The notes beneath the pieces are model-generated. The model was not told where the DNA came from. It worked only from the letters and a program-made list of their open reading frames with translations, and ran no database searches. The position numbers and the translations under genes are program-made. Below, one piece after another: positions 55,367-64,000 of a DNA stretch of 64,000 bases (position 1 is its first letter; each line of letters opens with the position of its first letter). The stretch comes from a bacterium (lineage in GTDB: Bacteria; Planctomycetota; Planctomycetia; Planctomycetales; Planctomycetaceae), in the NCBI GenBank assembly GCA_016125225.1, contig WGME01000010.1:62001-126000 (forward strand). Direction: 5' to 3'.

Positions 55367-56590
55367 TTACTTCTTATACGCCCCCACTTCCGGAGCGTCC
55401 TTCTGTGCCTCGGGACCGAAGTATCGCAGGCCGACCAGCGGTTCGGTGCCGGTGTTTTCGAAGACCACGCCTTCCGCGGCGGCTTTGGCGGTGACGAAGA
55501 CTTCGTCCATGGTCATCTGGCCGAAACGGATCATCGCCGGGGTTTGCAGCTTGAGGCCATTGACGGTCCCTTCACCCTGCACGGTAATCCAGCCGTATGC
55601 ACCGCCATCCTTGATGGTGACCTTGGTGCCGGGGTTGATGGTCAGTTCCTTCGCGGTGAAGTCCTGGGCCTTCTTGATGCGGCCGTAGACGATCCACTTG
55701 TCGAAGAAGCCTTCCTTCTCGCTGCCACTGCAGATGATCGGTTCGAGGTAATGGCTGTCCTTGAAGTTCGGATCGACGTTGCCTTCCCAGTCGAGGGCAT
55801 CGACAAGGTAGGTGTTGTCGTTGTGCTTCTCGGCGGGGAAGTCTTTGGTGAGCAGCGACCGGGGCACCGCCCGGCCTTCCACCATCGACTGATACATACC
55901 GAAGACATCGCTACCCCACTGCGGTTCATAGGTGAGCAGCGAACCGGGAGCGTGCAGCACGCACGGCGGAATGAGCCAACCGGTGCCGACCTTCAGCCGG
56001 TAGGCCTTGGACAGGTCAAGAATGCCGTTGTCGCCATCGTTCCAGCGATCGAGACAGGCGATGACGTCTTCCTTCTTGGTGCCAGGTTCGAGGCCCATGA
56101 AGGTGTAGGGGAAGTTGTTGCCGACGTTGTTGAGTTGCGGCGGGAAGTAATAGCTTTCGGGCTTCCCTTCCTGCCCCACCAGCTTGGCCTGCTCGGCATT
56201 CTGGTGCATGTGATGCGGAATTGGGCCCATGTTATCGAAGAACTTCGAGTAAACCGGCCACTTGTGATATTTGTTCCAGATGTAGTCGCCGACGATTTCG
56301 GCACCCAACTCGGCGACCACGTCGCGCAGCAGGAACTTCTCGGACCCGGCGACGCAGTAGCTCAGGCCTTCGTCGTGGCTGCGGCCTTCGTTCGCGGCTT
56401 CCGTGGTGCTGGCAAACCAGCGTTCATCGATGCCGCCGCGGTGCGTGCCCAGGGCATAGTAATCGTGTGGGTGGAGCTTCAAGCGGCGTCCCGGTTGCAG
56501 GAACGACCGCGGCACCCACGTGGGAGCCAACCGCAACACACCCTTGCCCTCGGACAACGCCGCCGACGCCAACGACTTCACACTGGCCAT
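55367..56590 (-). CDS. Cupin-fold mannose-6-phosphate-isomerase-like protein
   Basis: 407 aa, cytosolic (no leader). PIPHHMHQNAEQAKLVGQEGKPESYYF is an RmlC/ManA-type metal site with clustered histidines and a following Glu. KVGTGWLIPPCVLHAPGSLLTYEPQWGSDVFGMYQ gives the second cupin strand set, with a further His. TVTIKDGG-like and TVQGEGTVNG elements mark the C-terminal cupin barrel. It may be a sugar isomerase acting with the TIM-barrel protein downstream; this pairing supports a carbohydrate pathway, but the substrate is unknown. It begins the minus-strand unit. Confidence 0.7.
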   Translation of the reverse strand: MASVKSLASAALSEGKGVLRLAPTWVPRSFLQPGRRLKLHPHDYYALGTHRGGIDERWFASTTEAANEGRSHDEGLSYCVAGSEKFLLRDVVAELGAEIVGDYIWNKYHKWPVYSKFFDNMGPIPHHMHQNAEQAKLVGQEGKPESYYFPPQLNNVGNNFPYTFMGLEPGTKKEDVIACLDRWNDGDNGILDLSKAYRLKVGTGWLIPPCVLHAPGSLLTYEPQWGSDVFGMYQSMVEGRAVPRSLLTKDFPAEKHNDNTYLVDALDWEGNVDPNFKDSHYLEPIICSGSEKEGFFDKWIVYGRIKKAQDFTAKELTINPGTKVTIKDGGAYGWITVQGEGTVNGLKLQTPAMIRFGQMTMDEVFVTAKAAAEGVVFENTGTEPLVGLRYFGPEAQKDAPEVGAYKK

Positions 56591-56712
56591 GAATCGAATT
56601 CCTGATCTCTAACGACAGAGGAACATCTGTGAATGGAAGACTTGAGGCGATCCACATCGCGAACCGGTATTGTGACGTGAACCACGCCGTTTTGCCAAGT
56701 CAGGCATCGGGG

Positions 56713-58962
56713 TCATTCGTGCCGTGGTTCGATGTGTAGCAGATGTCTCACGAGAAAGTCAGCCCGGCGACGTTTGCCGTAGGGGCTTTCTGCCGCTCCA
56801 TGCCCCGCGCCCGGAATGACGAGCAAGTCGAAATCCTTGTCGGCCCGAATGAGGGCATCGACCACCTGCATCGTGGAGGCCGGGTCGACATTGCGATCGA
56901 GTTCGCCGACCACGAGCAACAGCTTCCCTTGAAGCCGATGGGCCTGCGTCACGTTTGATTGCTCGGCGTAATGCGGGCCGACGGGATAGCCCATCCAGAG
57001 TTCGTTCCACCAGACTTTATCCATGCGGTTATCGTGGCAACCACAATCGGCGACGCCCACTTTGTAGAAATCGGGATACATCAGCAGCCCGCGCACGGTG
57101 CTTTGCCCGCCCGCCGAGCCGCCGTAAATCCCGACGCGGCTCAGGTCCATCACGGGTTCTGCTTTCGCGGCCGCCTGCATCCATAACAATCGATCGGGGA
57201 AACCGGCGTCGCCGAGGTTCTTCCAGGCGACATCATGAAACGCCTTCGAGCGGTTCGAGGTCCCCATGCCATCGATCTGCACGGTGATGAAGCCTAACTC
57301 CGCCAGGGCTTGAGCACCCTGCATGGCCCGGAACGACTTCGGCACGAAACTGCCATGCGGACCGGCATAAATCTGTTCGACCACCGGGTACTTCTTCGCG
57401 GGATCGAAATTCGTCGGCCGAAAGATCACACCATAAATCGGCGTCTTGCCATCCCGTCCCGCGGTCACAAACCGCTGCGGCATTTTCCAACCGAGTTTCT
57501 CCAGATCTGTAATGTCAGCCCTCTCCAGTTCACAGACCAGCGAACCATCCTCACTGCGGCGTAGCTCCGTCACCGGCGGCAAATCGACCCGTGAATAGCG
57601 ATCAATCAGAAATCGGCCATCGGGTGAATACTCCACTTCATGCGTCCCATCGCCCGGCGTGAGAATCACCAGGCCGCTGCCATCGAAATTGATCCGACAA
57701 TACAGCACATGATACGGGTCCTGCTGCGGATCGATGCCCCCGGCTCGGAACCAGATTTGACGCTTCGTCTCATCGACCCGGTCTACCCCACGGACCACCC
57801 ACTCCCCGTTTGTGATCTGCTGCTTCACGGCGCCAGTGGTCAAGTCATAAAGATAAAGGTGATTCCAGCCGTCGCGTTCCGACATCCAGATCGCTTCGTG
57901 CGTCTCATCCATGCGATGCAGATATTGCTTGTAGGCATAGTCGATGAAGGTGGGACTCTGCTCATCGATCAGCACGCGGACTGACCCGTCCGGCACGGTG
58001 ACTTCGATCAGCCGCAGCGTCTGATGTCCCCGTTCGTTATCGACAAACGTGAACCGCCGGCTGTCCGCCGACCATGCCCCGGCGGTCAAACTCCACGGGC
58101 TCGGGAACAGGGCATCATCGATGGCGATCACCCGTCCCGTAGCGATTTCCATCAGCACCGGCTTGGTGATCGGCAGGCGATCGCCCGGCTTGTGATAGAA
58201 ATACTTGTGCTGCTTCGGTTCGACCTGATCGCGCGGCGACGACTCGATGAGATGCACCCAGTGTTCGTCGCCGGAAATGGTCCGCCAGACGATGAGCCAG
58301 CGACTATCTGGCGACCAGTCGCCACGGCCTTCGTAAAAGTGTTTGCTCGTGCCATCGGTGGTCAGCGGCTGGGCCTGACCGGTCGCGGTCTCGATGCGTT
58401 GCAGATTGTGATCCCGCAGCCGCACCTGCCAGCGGCCATCGGGCGAAGTCATGTCACGCCGCCCGCGTCGTCGGTTCGGCAATGCTTCTGGCAAAGCCGG
58501 GGCCGGGGGAATCAGGAGTCCGGGGGAGACGCGGAGCGGCTCCAGCTGCACCGTCCAGCGCCAATGCTGCCAGTCGTAATATAAGGTGTCATTCGCTGAC
58601 CAGTGGTATTCCAGCCGTGCGAGTTCATCGAGGGTGATCACGGTCCCGGTGGTCGCCTGCATCTGTAACGCCAGATCGGTCGGCGTGAACGAGACACGAC
58701 GACCCGTGGTGACATCGACGACCACCGTCGTCTGATCATCCTGCGGATCATTGTGCCGAAACAGCAACCGGTCTCCCGACGGCGACCACTCCGGCCGCAC
58801 TCGCTCGTGCAGCACACGGCGACCCGCCTCGCGACCCAGCCGTTCCATGCGGGCATAATCGGCCGCCGTCCCCTGAGCCACGGCAGCACAGGGAAACGCG
58901 ATCGCCCCACACAACCCCATCATGAGTCCACAACGCCACAACATCACGAGGTCCACCATCAT
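56713..58962 (-). CDS. Secreted S9-family prolyl oligopeptidase/DPP-IV-like peptidase
   Basis: 749 aa. The signal peptide (LWRCGLMMGLCGAIAFPCAAVAQG) precedes a WD40-like beta-propeller domain (~50-500; blocks WSPSGDRLLFRHND, TSPDGRWQVRLRD, WSPDSRWLIVWR, YSPDGRFLIDRY). The alpha/beta-hydrolase domain follows. The nucleophile serine is in GIYGGSAGGQSTVRG (~residue 615), the aspartate near GELDRNVDPAS, and the histidine in GAGHGAAES near the C-terminus. It cleaves short peptides, probably in the periplasm. It is divergent from the DUF1592 gene across about 415 bases. Confidence 0.9.
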   Translation of the reverse strand: MMVDLVMLWRCGLMMGLCGAIAFPCAAVAQGTAADYARMERLGREAGRRVLHERVRPEWSPSGDRLLFRHNDPQDDQTTVVVDVTTGRRVSFTPTDLALQMQATTGTVITLDELARLEYHWSANDTLYYDWQHWRWTVQLEPLRVSPGLLIPPAPALPEALPNRRRGRRDMTSPDGRWQVRLRDHNLQRIETATGQAQPLTTDGTSKHFYEGRGDWSPDSRWLIVWRTISGDEHWVHLIESSPRDQVEPKQHKYFYHKPGDRLPITKPVLMEIATGRVIAIDDALFPSPWSLTAGAWSADSRRFTFVDNERGHQTLRLIEVTVPDGSVRVLIDEQSPTFIDYAYKQYLHRMDETHEAIWMSERDGWNHLYLYDLTTGAVKQQITNGEWVVRGVDRVDETKRQIWFRAGGIDPQQDPYHVLYCRINFDGSGLVILTPGDGTHEVEYSPDGRFLIDRYSRVDLPPVTELRRSEDGSLVCELERADITDLEKLGWKMPQRFVTAGRDGKTPIYGVIFRPTNFDPAKKYPVVEQIYAGPHGSFVPKSFRAMQGAQALAELGFITVQIDGMGTSNRSKAFHDVAWKNLGDAGFPDRLLWMQAAAKAEPVMDLSRVGIYGGSAGGQSTVRGLLMYPDFYKVGVADCGCHDNRMDKVWWNELWMGYPVGPHYAEQSNVTQAHRLQGKLLLVVGELDRNVDPASTMQVVDALIRADKDFDLLVIPGAGHGAAESPYGKRRRADFLVRHLLHIEPRHE

Positions 58963-58987
58963 GTTGGCTAATATGCCCCTGAAACAT

Positions 58988-59035
58988 GAGATGTTACCTC
59001 AGACTCGCACGGCTGTCGTGGGAAGGTAACGTCTC
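58988..59035. repeat. Long inverted repeat with nested hairpin in the divergent region
   Basis: GAGATGTTACCT (58988-58999) and AGGTAACGTCTC (59024-59035) pair at 11 of 12 positions, with an internal CACG/CGTG stem in the 24-base loop. It lies 26 bases upstream of the S9 peptidase start on its strand. It may be an operator or leader structure. The rest of 58963-59378 shows no gene I trust. Confidence 0.5.
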
Positions 59036-59378
59036 TTATGAACCAGCCCGCAGCGCCAGCAAGGGAACTGAAGTCAATCCGCAGAAAACGCCCCTTCTGC
59101 CAGCGTAGCTTCACGATGTGCACAGGTTCCCAAACGCAGTACAGATCGCTCTGCAACAGCACTGCGTTTGATCAATCTTATGGCTTTGCCACATCCAGTT
59201 TCCGGATCCCGACGGGTTTTATCTCTTTGAACAGTTCGGTCGGCCAGTCAAGGATGATGGATTGAGAAAGCCTTGTTGGTTTGTAGGGAATGACTTGCAG
59301 AGAGTGAAACACCCTCCGATGATGGACATATCAACGGCATGAATGCATCCACAAAAGCTGCCTGAGACGAAACAACAC

Positions 59379-61835
59379 ATGAAACGCGTGCCCTACGACT
59401 TCGCTTCGGTGCGAATTGCTTTATTGGCCACAGGAACCTTCTTATGTTTAGCACCGATTCTACAAGGAGATGATTCCTTCGAGGGGTTTCTGGAGAAGCA
59501 TTGTGTCCGCTGTCATGGCCCGGCGAAAGTTGAAGGGGATGTGCGGATCGATCAGTTTTCTCGCGATTTCAAATCGGGCGCGGATGCGCACCACTGGGGC
59601 GAAGTCCTCGATCGGATCAATTCCGGGCAGATGCCGCCGAGTGATGAGCCCAAGCCCATGCAGGATGAGATTGCGGCGTTTGTGACGAGTCTCGACTCAC
59701 GGCTCAAAGAGGGACGAGCCGCGCGGATGGCAGCCCGTGCAGCCGTGGCTCATTACCGACTCAGCCGGAAAGAGTATGAGAACACTGTCTATGACTTGCT
59801 CGGCGTGCGCTATGATCCCGCCAAACCCGGGGAGCTGAATGAAGATACCTTGTGGCATGGATTTGAACGCATTGGGTCAGAACTCTCGCTCTCGCCGTCG
59901 CATGTCGATCGTTATTACCGTGCCGCTGAGATCGTGCTCGACCGTGCCTTTCCGGCAACTTCCGGTGAAGCGCGCACGGTGCGAAAAACCGCGCTCGATC
60001 TCCGCTACCACGGTGGCAAGGCCCAGCAGGAAGTGCTCGATCGGTTCGGCATCAAGCGGCCTCTGCGCTATCTTCTCTTTCCCGGTCGCGTGGAGACCGC
60101 ACTCTCGCCGAACTGGTTTGGAAGAACGGGTCCGGAACACTCCGGGCTTTACAAGTTCCGTATTCAAGCCAGCGGCATTCGTCCACTCGGAGGTCAGCTG
60201 GCCCACCTCAGCATCGGCAAGTCGACTGGTGAAGAAACCGTAGCGGGTCTCATCGAATTCGACATCACCGCCTCGGAAGACAAGCCGGCGGTGCATGAGT
60301 TTGAAGTCTTTCTGGAGATGCCCGCAACACTGCACTTCGCCGTCGTTGCGACGGATGTTGTAGACCGAAGAGCCGGGGCCGCCTTTCGTAATGCGCTCGC
60401 CAGTCCCAACTACCTGTTTACTCACAGCAGTGAAACGCTGCTACTGAACCCGAACGCTCCGCAGATGTTTGATGACCAGGGAAACGGTTTGTTCTCGACA
60501 GTGCTGATCGATTGGATTGAATGGGAGGGGCCGCTGGAAACCGAGGCGGAGAAGTCACGACGAATTGCCTTGGTACCTCCCGATGACGCCACGCCTGAAG
60601 TTGTCGCCGAGCATCTGCAGCGCTTCGCCCAACGAGCTTGGCGGAGGCAGGTCAAGCAGGAAGAACTGACCGACTATCTTCATGCTTACCAGGCAGAATG
60701 CGAGGCAGGAGAAAAGACCGCCGATGCCTACCGCGTTGCGATGGCGGGTGTGCTGACTTCCCGGCATTTCATTTACATCGTCGAGGGAGATCTCGCCGCT
60801 CGCGAACGTCTCAATGAGTCGGAACTCGCGACGCGACTCTCGTATTTCCTATGGAGTTCGATGCCAGACGAGAGGCTTTTCGCTGCCGCTCAGAATGGCA
60901 ATCTGAATGGCGAAACGCTGAAAAATGAAGTCGACCGGCTACTGGCCGATAGCAAATCCAGCCGTTTTGTGGAGGACTTCGCACGGCAATGGCTTCAATT
61001 ACACCGTCTGGGAATGTTTCCGCCAGATAAGAAACTGTATCCCGCCTATGACCCTTGGCTGGAAACCAGTATGCGTGCCGAACCGGTTGAGTTTTTCCGC
61101 GAGATGTTTGCAAAGAATCTGCCAATCGACAGCCTGATTGATTCAGACTGGACGATGGCCAATGCTCGACTGTGCGACTTCTACGGTCTGCCTGAGCCCC
61201 AAACTGGCGGCTTCCAACGCGTAACGCTCCAGCCAGAAGATCACCGTGGCGGCCTGTTGACGATGGGGGCGGTATTGGGCCTCACCTCGGACGGTACCCG
61301 CCACCGCCCTGTTCACCGTGGAGTCTGGGTCAGTGAAGTGATTTTTGGTCGAACTCCGCCTCCTCCTCCCGCAAATGTCGACCCGATTGAACCTAACCCG
61401 CCCGAAAGCCCGAAGGCGACCATTCGCCAGAAGATCGAAGCCCACCGCAGCCATGCAAGTTGTGCCGCCTGTCATGCGAAGATCGACCATTTTGGTATCG
61501 CCTGGGATAACTACGACGCGATCGGACAATGGCGTACACGAGAATCCGTTGCCAAAGGAACCGGAGAAGATCCGCAGATTGATGCCTCCGGCGTGATGCC
61601 GGACGGACGAGCGTTTCAGGATTCCGTCCAATTCAAACAGCTGTTACTCGAAGACTGCGACCAGATCGCGCGGGCCTTCATCGAGCATCTTTGCACTTAT
61701 GCTCTCCGCCGTGTACTCACCGTGGACGACCAGGACGACCTGAAGTTCATCACGGCTGAAGCGAAGGCGAGCGGGTACCGCATCAAGGACATCGTTCGAG
61801 CGGTGGCCTTGTCGGACTTGATGAAAAAGCGGTGA
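59379..61835 (+). CDS. DUF1592/DUF1588/DUF1587/DUF1585 planctomycete protein with cytochrome-like N-terminus
   Basis: About 818 aa. A signal peptide ([20 protein letters not shown]) is followed by a PSCyt1-type motif [16 protein letters not shown]. Then come [18 protein letters not shown] (DUF1587), a carbohydrate-binding-like middle (~200-360), [15 protein letters not shown] (DUF1595), [18 protein letters not shown] (DUF1592), [25 protein letters not shown] (DUF1588) and the C-terminal [16 protein letters not shown] (DUF1585). A second CAACHAKID motif lies near residue 700. Such proteins are almost always followed by DUF1552, which here is displaced by the 4HB cassette. A start at 59343 is possible. 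Confidence 0.9.
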   Translation: MKRVPYDFASVRIALLATGTFLCLAPILQGDDSFEGFLEKHCVRCHGPAKVEGDVRIDQFSRDFKSGADAHHWGEVLDRINSGQMPPSDEPKPMQDEIAAFVTSLDSRLKEGRAARMAARAAVAHYRLSRKEYENTVYDLLGVRYDPAKPGELNEDTLWHGFERIGSELSLSPSHVDRYYRAAEIVLDRAFPATSGEARTVRKTALDLRYHGGKAQQEVLDRFGIKRPLRYLLFPGRVETALSPNWFGRTGPEHSGLYKFRIQASGIRPLGGQLAHLSIGKSTGEETVAGLIEFDITASEDKPAVHEFEVFLEMPATLHFAVVATDVVDRRAGAAFRNALASPNYLFTHSSETLLLNPNAPQMFDDQGNGLFSTVLIDWIEWEGPLETEAEKSRRIALVPPDDATPEVVAEHLQRFAQRAWRRQVKQEELTDYLHAYQAECEAGEKTADAYRVAMAGVLTSRHFIYIVEGDLAARERLNESELATRLSYFLWSSMPDERLFAAAQNGNLNGETLKNEVDRLLADSKSSRFVEDFARQWLQLHRLGMFPPDKKLYPAYDPWLETSMRAEPVEFFREMFAKNLPIDSLIDSDWTMANARLCDFYGLPEPQTGGFQRVTLQPEDHRGGLLTMGAVLGLTSDGTRHRPVHRGVWVSEVIFGRTPPPPPANVDPIEPNPPESPKATIRQKIEAHRSHASCAACHAKIDHFGIAWDNYDAIGQWRTRESVAKGTGEDPQIDASGVMPDGRAFQDSVQFKQLLLEDCDQIARAFIEHLCTYALRRVLTVDDQDDLKFITAEAKASGYRIKDIVRAVALSDLMKKR

Positions 61836-61846
61836 GCTAGAAGTAA

Positions 61847-62307
61847 TTAGCGATTAGCCAAACCAAAATGCATGTTGTTCGCCCGTAGCTAAACGCTTAT
61901 GAAGAACTTTCGAGACTTGCAGATTTGGGATCGTTCCCATCAACTTACGCTGGCGATTTATCGCCTGACGCAGGAATTTCCGAAAACAGAAACCTATGGA
62001 CTCGTCAGTCAAATGCGTCGCTCTGCTTCATCCATTCCCACCAATATCGCAGAAGGTTGTGGAAGGAATACCGAGCGAGATTTTGCAAGGTTTCTCGATA
62101 ATGCTATGGGCTCTGCGTCGGAACTCGAATACCAACTCATCCTGACACGCGACCTGAAGTACATCTCGCTCGACATATTTGAAGTAACATTCGCTGAACT
62201 GACAGAAATCAAACGTATGCTGAATGCTTTTATGCAAAGGTTGAGGGCTGCTAACGAATAACAGTGATCTTTGAGTCGATTTGCCACCGCTAGCTGCTAA
62301 TCGCTAA
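61847..62307 (+). mobile_element. Inverted-repeat-bounded segment carrying a four-helix-bundle gene (cassette 2)
   Basis: TTAGCGATTAGC (61847-61858) and its exact complement GCTAATCGCTAA (62296-62307) bound a 461-base segment with one gene between two genes that are normally neighbours (DUF1592-type and DUF1552). The arms start 12 bases after one stop codon and end 21 bases before the next start. The size and codirectional insertion match cassette 1. No clear target duplication was seen. Mobility is inferred. Confidence 0.55.
61899..62261 (+). CDS. Four-helix-bundle protein (S23-like), cassette 2
   Basis: 120 aa. FRDLQIWDRSHQLTLAIYRLTQEFPKTETYGLVSQMRRSASSIPTNIAEGCGR is the NIAEG subgroup of S23/four-helix-bundle proteins. 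FARFLDNAMGSASELEYQLILTRDL is the conserved third and fourth helices. It is cytosolic with no leader, unlike the exported products on both sides, which supports its being an insertion in that operon. The role is unknown; homologues occur in rRNA intervening sequences and as Avd-like accessory factors. Confidence 0.88.
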   Translation: MKNFRDLQIWDRSHQLTLAIYRLTQEFPKTETYGLVSQMRRSASSIPTNIAEGCGRNTERDFARFLDNAMGSASELEYQLILTRDLKYISLDIFEVTFAELTEIKRMLNAFMQRLRAANE

Positions 62308-62328
62308 CAGCCATCAAGGAGCTTTCTC

Positions 62329-63684
62329 ATGAACTTCCTTTCGCAATCCTGGTTGATCGACCGTCGACATGCCCTGCGGGCGATGGGGACGTGCATCGCT
62401 TTGCCGTTTCTGGAATGCATGGTGCCGCTTCGGGCTGCCGAAGAGAAATCTGCCACTCCGCGACGCAGTGCATTCATTTATCTGGCGAACGGCGTCCATT
62501 CGCTGAACTACCAGATCACAACGCCGGGGAAAGATTATCAGTTTTCGCGGTCACTCAAGCCCCTGGAAAAGCACCGTGACGTGATCACGCCAATCAGCGG
62601 CCTGCATCATCCGGGTGCGCTCAGCCACCATCACAACTGTATCTCGGTCTGGCTGACAGGCGGCAAGCTTGGCCCTTCGGATCGGAACACCATCTCTGTG
62701 GACCAGAAGATGGCCGAGATCACTGCGAAACATACTCGGTATTCTTCCCTGGAAATCGCCATCACTCAGGATTCTCTGGCCTGGACCGCAGACGGCGTCC
62801 GGCTTCCCGCGATGCGTCGTTGCAGCGAGATTTTCGCATCTCTGTTCGAAGAACCCAAAGGTGGCACGGGAGTACAGCGACGTGCGTTGCGACGCAAAGG
62901 GAGCGTGCTGGACGCCAATCTAGCCGAAGTACGCAAGCTTGAGCAAAGCATGGGATCTGCTGACAAAGGACGCATGGAACAGTACCTCACATCGGTTCGT
63001 GAGGCAGAGATTCGGACACGCCGGGCCGACGCCTGGCTCGACACGCCGCTTCCCGCCATCTCTGACGCCGACCGACAACGCACGAACCGCGACATTGCTC
63101 ATACGATGGCGGGCGACTATTTCCGCACCGTCTATGATCTGATCGTACTCGCGTTCCAGACCGATGTGACCCGCGTGGCTACGTTCAGCCTGGGTGGCGA
63201 GGGAGATGCGATCTCTATTCCCGAAATCGGTATCACCGAGTCGCGTCACCAACTCAGCCATCATGGCGGCGATCCGGGCTATATGGAAAAACTCACTAAG
63301 TATGACACCTTCGCTATCGAGCAATACAGTTACTTCCTGACACGGCTTGCGGAAACAAACGACCTGAACGGGAAGCCGCTCCTTGGTACGACTATGGCCC
63401 TCTTTGGCAGCGGGATGTCTTATGGACATAGCCACGGCAACGCCAATCTGCCACTTGTGCTGGCTGGCGGATCGGAGTTGGGATTGAAGCACGGCAGTCA
63501 TCTCGATTTCAACCAGGGGCATTTCAAGGGATATCAGCTCGACAAACCCACCGAGCACTATTCGCTCTGCAGCCGACCTGCCAACTCCGATGCTCACATG
63601 AGCAATCTCCTCCTCTTGATGGCCCAGCGAATGGGCGTGGATACCGATACGTTTGGCGATAGCAATAAGGCCATCGAATTATGA
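62329..63684 (+). CDS. DUF1552 secreted protein
   Basis: 451 aa. The N-terminus [23 protein letters not shown] is a TAT-type leader. [40 protein letters not shown] and [25 protein letters not shown] are DUF1552 blocks rich in His. The function is unknown; the gene is the standard partner of DUF1592-type cytochrome proteins in planctomycetes. AAGGAG lies eight bases upstream of the ATG. Its stop overlaps the next start (ATGA). Confidence 0.9.
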   Translation: MNFLSQSWLIDRRHALRAMGTCIALPFLECMVPLRAAEEKSATPRRSAFIYLANGVHSLNYQITTPGKDYQFSRSLKPLEKHRDVITPISGLHHPGALSHHHNCISVWLTGGKLGPSDRNTISVDQKMAEITAKHTRYSSLEIAITQDSLAWTADGVRLPAMRRCSEIFASLFEEPKGGTGVQRRALRRKGSVLDANLAEVRKLEQSMGSADKGRMEQYLTSVREAEIRTRRADAWLDTPLPAISDADRQRTNRDIAHTMAGDYFRTVYDLIVLAFQTDVTRVATFSLGGEGDAISIPEIGITESRHQLSHHGGDPGYMEKLTKYDTFAIEQYSYFLTRLAETNDLNGKPLLGTTMALFGSGMSYGHSHGNANLPLVLAGGSELGLKHGSHLDFNQGHFKGYQLDKPTEHYSLCSRPANSDAHMSNLLLLMAQRMGVDTDTFGDSNKAIEL

Positions 63685-64000
63685 TTCGTTCCCACAATCC
63701 AGCTTGGCTCGTTCTGGTCTGCTTCGTCTTTTGCTTGATCTCGCATGCCGCGCCAGCGGCGGATGAGCCGTTTCGACCAGAAGTGGGTCAGTTTCCTCCT
63801 TTGGAAAAATCTCGCGAATACCGTGGTGTGCTGGCATTCGTGGATCATGTGAATCGCCGTGGCAGTCTGCGCGTGGAATCCACGGGTGAGTTCTTTCGCA
63901 ATCCTCCGCATCCTTTTGCGATGCTCCCCTACGGTATGGTTCGCCAGCACGGTGCACCGGCCGATCTTCGAGATATTCCGCTGGGGACCGTCTTACACGT
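63681..64000 (+). CDS. Hypothetical secreted protein, N-terminal part (runs off the window)
   Basis: Starts with the ATG of the ATGA overlap with the DUF1552 stop, so it is translationally coupled. About 106 residues are visible. A signal peptide ([21 protein letters not shown]) is followed by [36 protein letters not shown] and [16 protein letters not shown]. The pattern of a small exported protein following DUF1552 is recurrent in planctomycetes as far as I recall. No catalytic motif is seen in the visible part. Confidence 0.75.
   Translation, partial: MIRSHNPAWLVLVCFVFCLISHAAPAADEPFRPEVGQFPPLEKSREYRGVLAFVDHVNRRGSLRVESTGEFFRNPPHPFAMLPYGMVRQHGAPADLRDIPLGTVLH

Noticed and set aside
55544-56605. 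353-codon open frame on the plus strand
   Set aside because: It is antisense to the cupin-like gene with its clear metal motifs; composition is that of a shadow frame.

Overview
The window looks like a chromosomal segment of a planctomycete (class Planctomycetia; genus not determined). The marker families are typical of that group: DUF1559 prepilin-like protein with an H-X9-DG C-terminus, DUF1549/DUF1553, DUF1501, DUF1592-type and DUF1552 proteins, several sulfatases, CRTAC1/ASPIC-UnbV proteins, and formyltransferase/hydrolase (Fhc) subunits of tetrahydromethanopterin-linked C1 metabolism. GC is moderately high, so long antisense shadow ORFs are common. I recognised no rRNA or tRNA genes and no CRISPR array.

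Layout. 1-11 kb: the N-terminus of a Gfo/Idh/MocA oxidoreductase, purF with a thioesterase, a minus-strand run (sialate O-acetylesterase, DUF1223, thioredoxin-YHS fusion, TadE), a TadG pair, and a DUF1549/DUF1553 protein. 11.5-15.4 kb: a hybrid histidine kinase with two FixL-like PAS domains, then L-2-hydroxyglutarate oxidase. 15.4-24.2 kb: a TetR-controlled RND efflux locus with one adaptor, two permeases and a clear operator. 24.4-29.4 kb: an orphan BlaI regulator, a large membrane protein, a small lipoprotein and a DUF1559 protein with a terminator.

29.4-37.7 kb holds a mirror-image block. Two seven-haem cytochromes point inward and enclose TPR, CRTAC1, CRTAC1 and TPR genes on the other strand, so it is a duplicated three-gene module. 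37.7-39 kb is a scar: an internally deleted IS3-family element with both terminal inverted repeats, next to a truncated integrase. 39-45.3 kb has two sulfatases, a DUF1501 protein and fhcA. 45.7-51 kb is a phoH-pgpH-ybeY-corC-like housekeeping cluster. fhcB and a dus gene follow on the minus strand.

53.8-64 kb contains a sugar isomerase-like/cupin operon, an S9 peptidase, and a DUF1592 - DUF1552 - secreted protein operon. Each of these two operons is interrupted by a four-helix-bundle (S23-like) gene lying inside an inverted-repeat-bounded segment of about 460-480 bp. The repeat families and the protein subfamilies differ, but the architecture is the same. This is the best candidate for an undescribed mobile cassette. 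The mirror haem/TPR/CRTAC1 locus and the tandem FixL-like PAS kinase are the next most interesting.
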